NCBI RefSeq assembly: GCF_001544515.1
Contig: NZ_FCOL02000022.1
Span: forward strand, 40,520-104,519
Direction of reading: 5' to 3'
DNA from: Caballeronia terrestris
GTDB lineage: Bacteria > Pseudomonadota > Gammaproteobacteria > Burkholderiales > Burkholderiaceae
DNA: 64,000 bases
Shown: one piece after another, positions 63,838 through 64,000 of the stretch
Position numbering within the stretch: the stretch's first letter is position 1
Layout of the letters: every line of letters begins with the position of its first letter
Position numbers and translations under genes: made by a program
The notes under the pieces: generated by a model
Seen by the model: only the letters and a program-made list of their open reading frames with translations
The model's database searches: none
Told to the model about the DNA's origin: nothing

Positions 63838-63891
63838 TGATAGGAAATTCTTAAAAAACCTGTTGACGAGTCACAAAACGTTCTTCATAAT
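63838..63891 (+). promoter_or_regulatory. strong promoter with UP-like element, probably for an rRNA operon
   Basis: TTGACG (63863-63868) and CATAAT (63886-63891) are separated by exactly 17 nt. An A/T-rich stretch (AAATTCTTAAAAAA) just upstream resembles an UP element. This is the layout of rrn promoters, and the downstream leader and boxA support it. Confidence 0.75.
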
Positions 63892-63897
63892 CTCGTT

Positions 63898-64000
63898 TCT
63901 CTGCTGCTGATGCAGCGACGCAGAACGAAGCGCTGAAGTTGAGTGCTGTAGGCGACTGAAGGTGTGGGCGCCGGTTCGTGCGAATGTTCTTTAAAAACTA
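63898..64000 (+). other. probable 16S rRNA leader with boxA at the right edge
   Basis: Non-coding leader that begins with a CTGCTGATGCAG hairpin and contains GTGTGGGCG, a string I associate with rRNA leaders in this group. It ends in TGTTCTTTAAAA (63985-63996), close to the E. coli boxA antitermination element TGCTCTTTAACA. The 16S gene itself is outside the window. Confidence 0.65.

Overview
The window is 64 kb of GC-rich bacterial chromosome from Burkholderiaceae, most like Burkholderia sensu lato (Caballeronia/Paraburkholderia). This is inferred from gene order (pilMNOQ-aroKB-dgt next to a divergent mrcA; gltBD; thiO-S-G-E; mlaFEDACB-ibaG-murA-hisGDCB; hisHAFIE-tatABC; petABC-sspAB) and from protein sequences recognised by eye; no database search was run. 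Almost everything is core housekeeping DNA, densely packed, with many 4-nt ATGA/TGATG overlaps.

Layout. 1-6.1 kb: the end of a cytochrome c4 gene, then the resB-ccsA cytochrome c maturation pair, then msrPQ (periplasmic methionine sulfoxide repair), closed by a perfect bidirectional terminator. 6.1-10.5 kb: lysA and lptM on the minus strand, cyaY on the plus strand, mrcA (PBP1a) on the minus strand. 10.6-17.7 kb: a compact type IV pilus operon (pilM, pilN, a pilO carrying a PilP-like tail, pilQ), then aroK-aroB-dgt. 17.8-23.1 kb: a glycerol-3-phosphate uptake operon (ugpB-A-E, a small ABM-fold protein, ugpC, ugpQ). 23.1-25.4 kb: a DUF883 membrane protein, an OmpW-like porin and a REP-type tyrosine transposase homologue that has lost its catalytic residues. 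25.7-32 kb: glutamate synthase gltBD with a strong terminator. 32.1-33.4 kb: a small accessory patch with an unrecognised 160-aa gene and a DUF1828-type gene broken by two single-base insertions. 33.5-35.2 kb: an SbmA/YddA-like ABC transporter. 35.5-39.1 kb: a TPP riboswitch and thiO-thiS-thiG-thiE. 39.2-45.6 kb: mlaFEDACB (outer-membrane lipid asymmetry), an ABC-2 exporter pair and ibaG. 45.7-54.7 kb: murA overlapping hisG, then the histidine operon with a marC inserted. 54.7-59.4 kb: a small membrane protein, a HIT protein, tatABC, and a divergent pair of an HtrA protease and a Nif3-like protein. 59.6-63.6 kb: petABC (cytochrome bc1), sspA, sspB. 63.65-64 kb: tRNA-Thr(UGU), a terminator, and what looks like the promoter, leader and boxA of an rRNA operon whose 16S gene would lie just past the right edge.

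Together the genes cover respiration and cytochrome maturation, envelope building and maintenance, aromatic, lysine, histidine, glutamate and thiamine biosynthesis, and phosphodiester uptake. I found no CRISPR array, no complete IS element and no integrase. The best candidates for something new are the catalytically dead RAYT-like protein upstream of gltB, the decayed two-gene DUF1828 cassette, and the PilO-PilP fusion.
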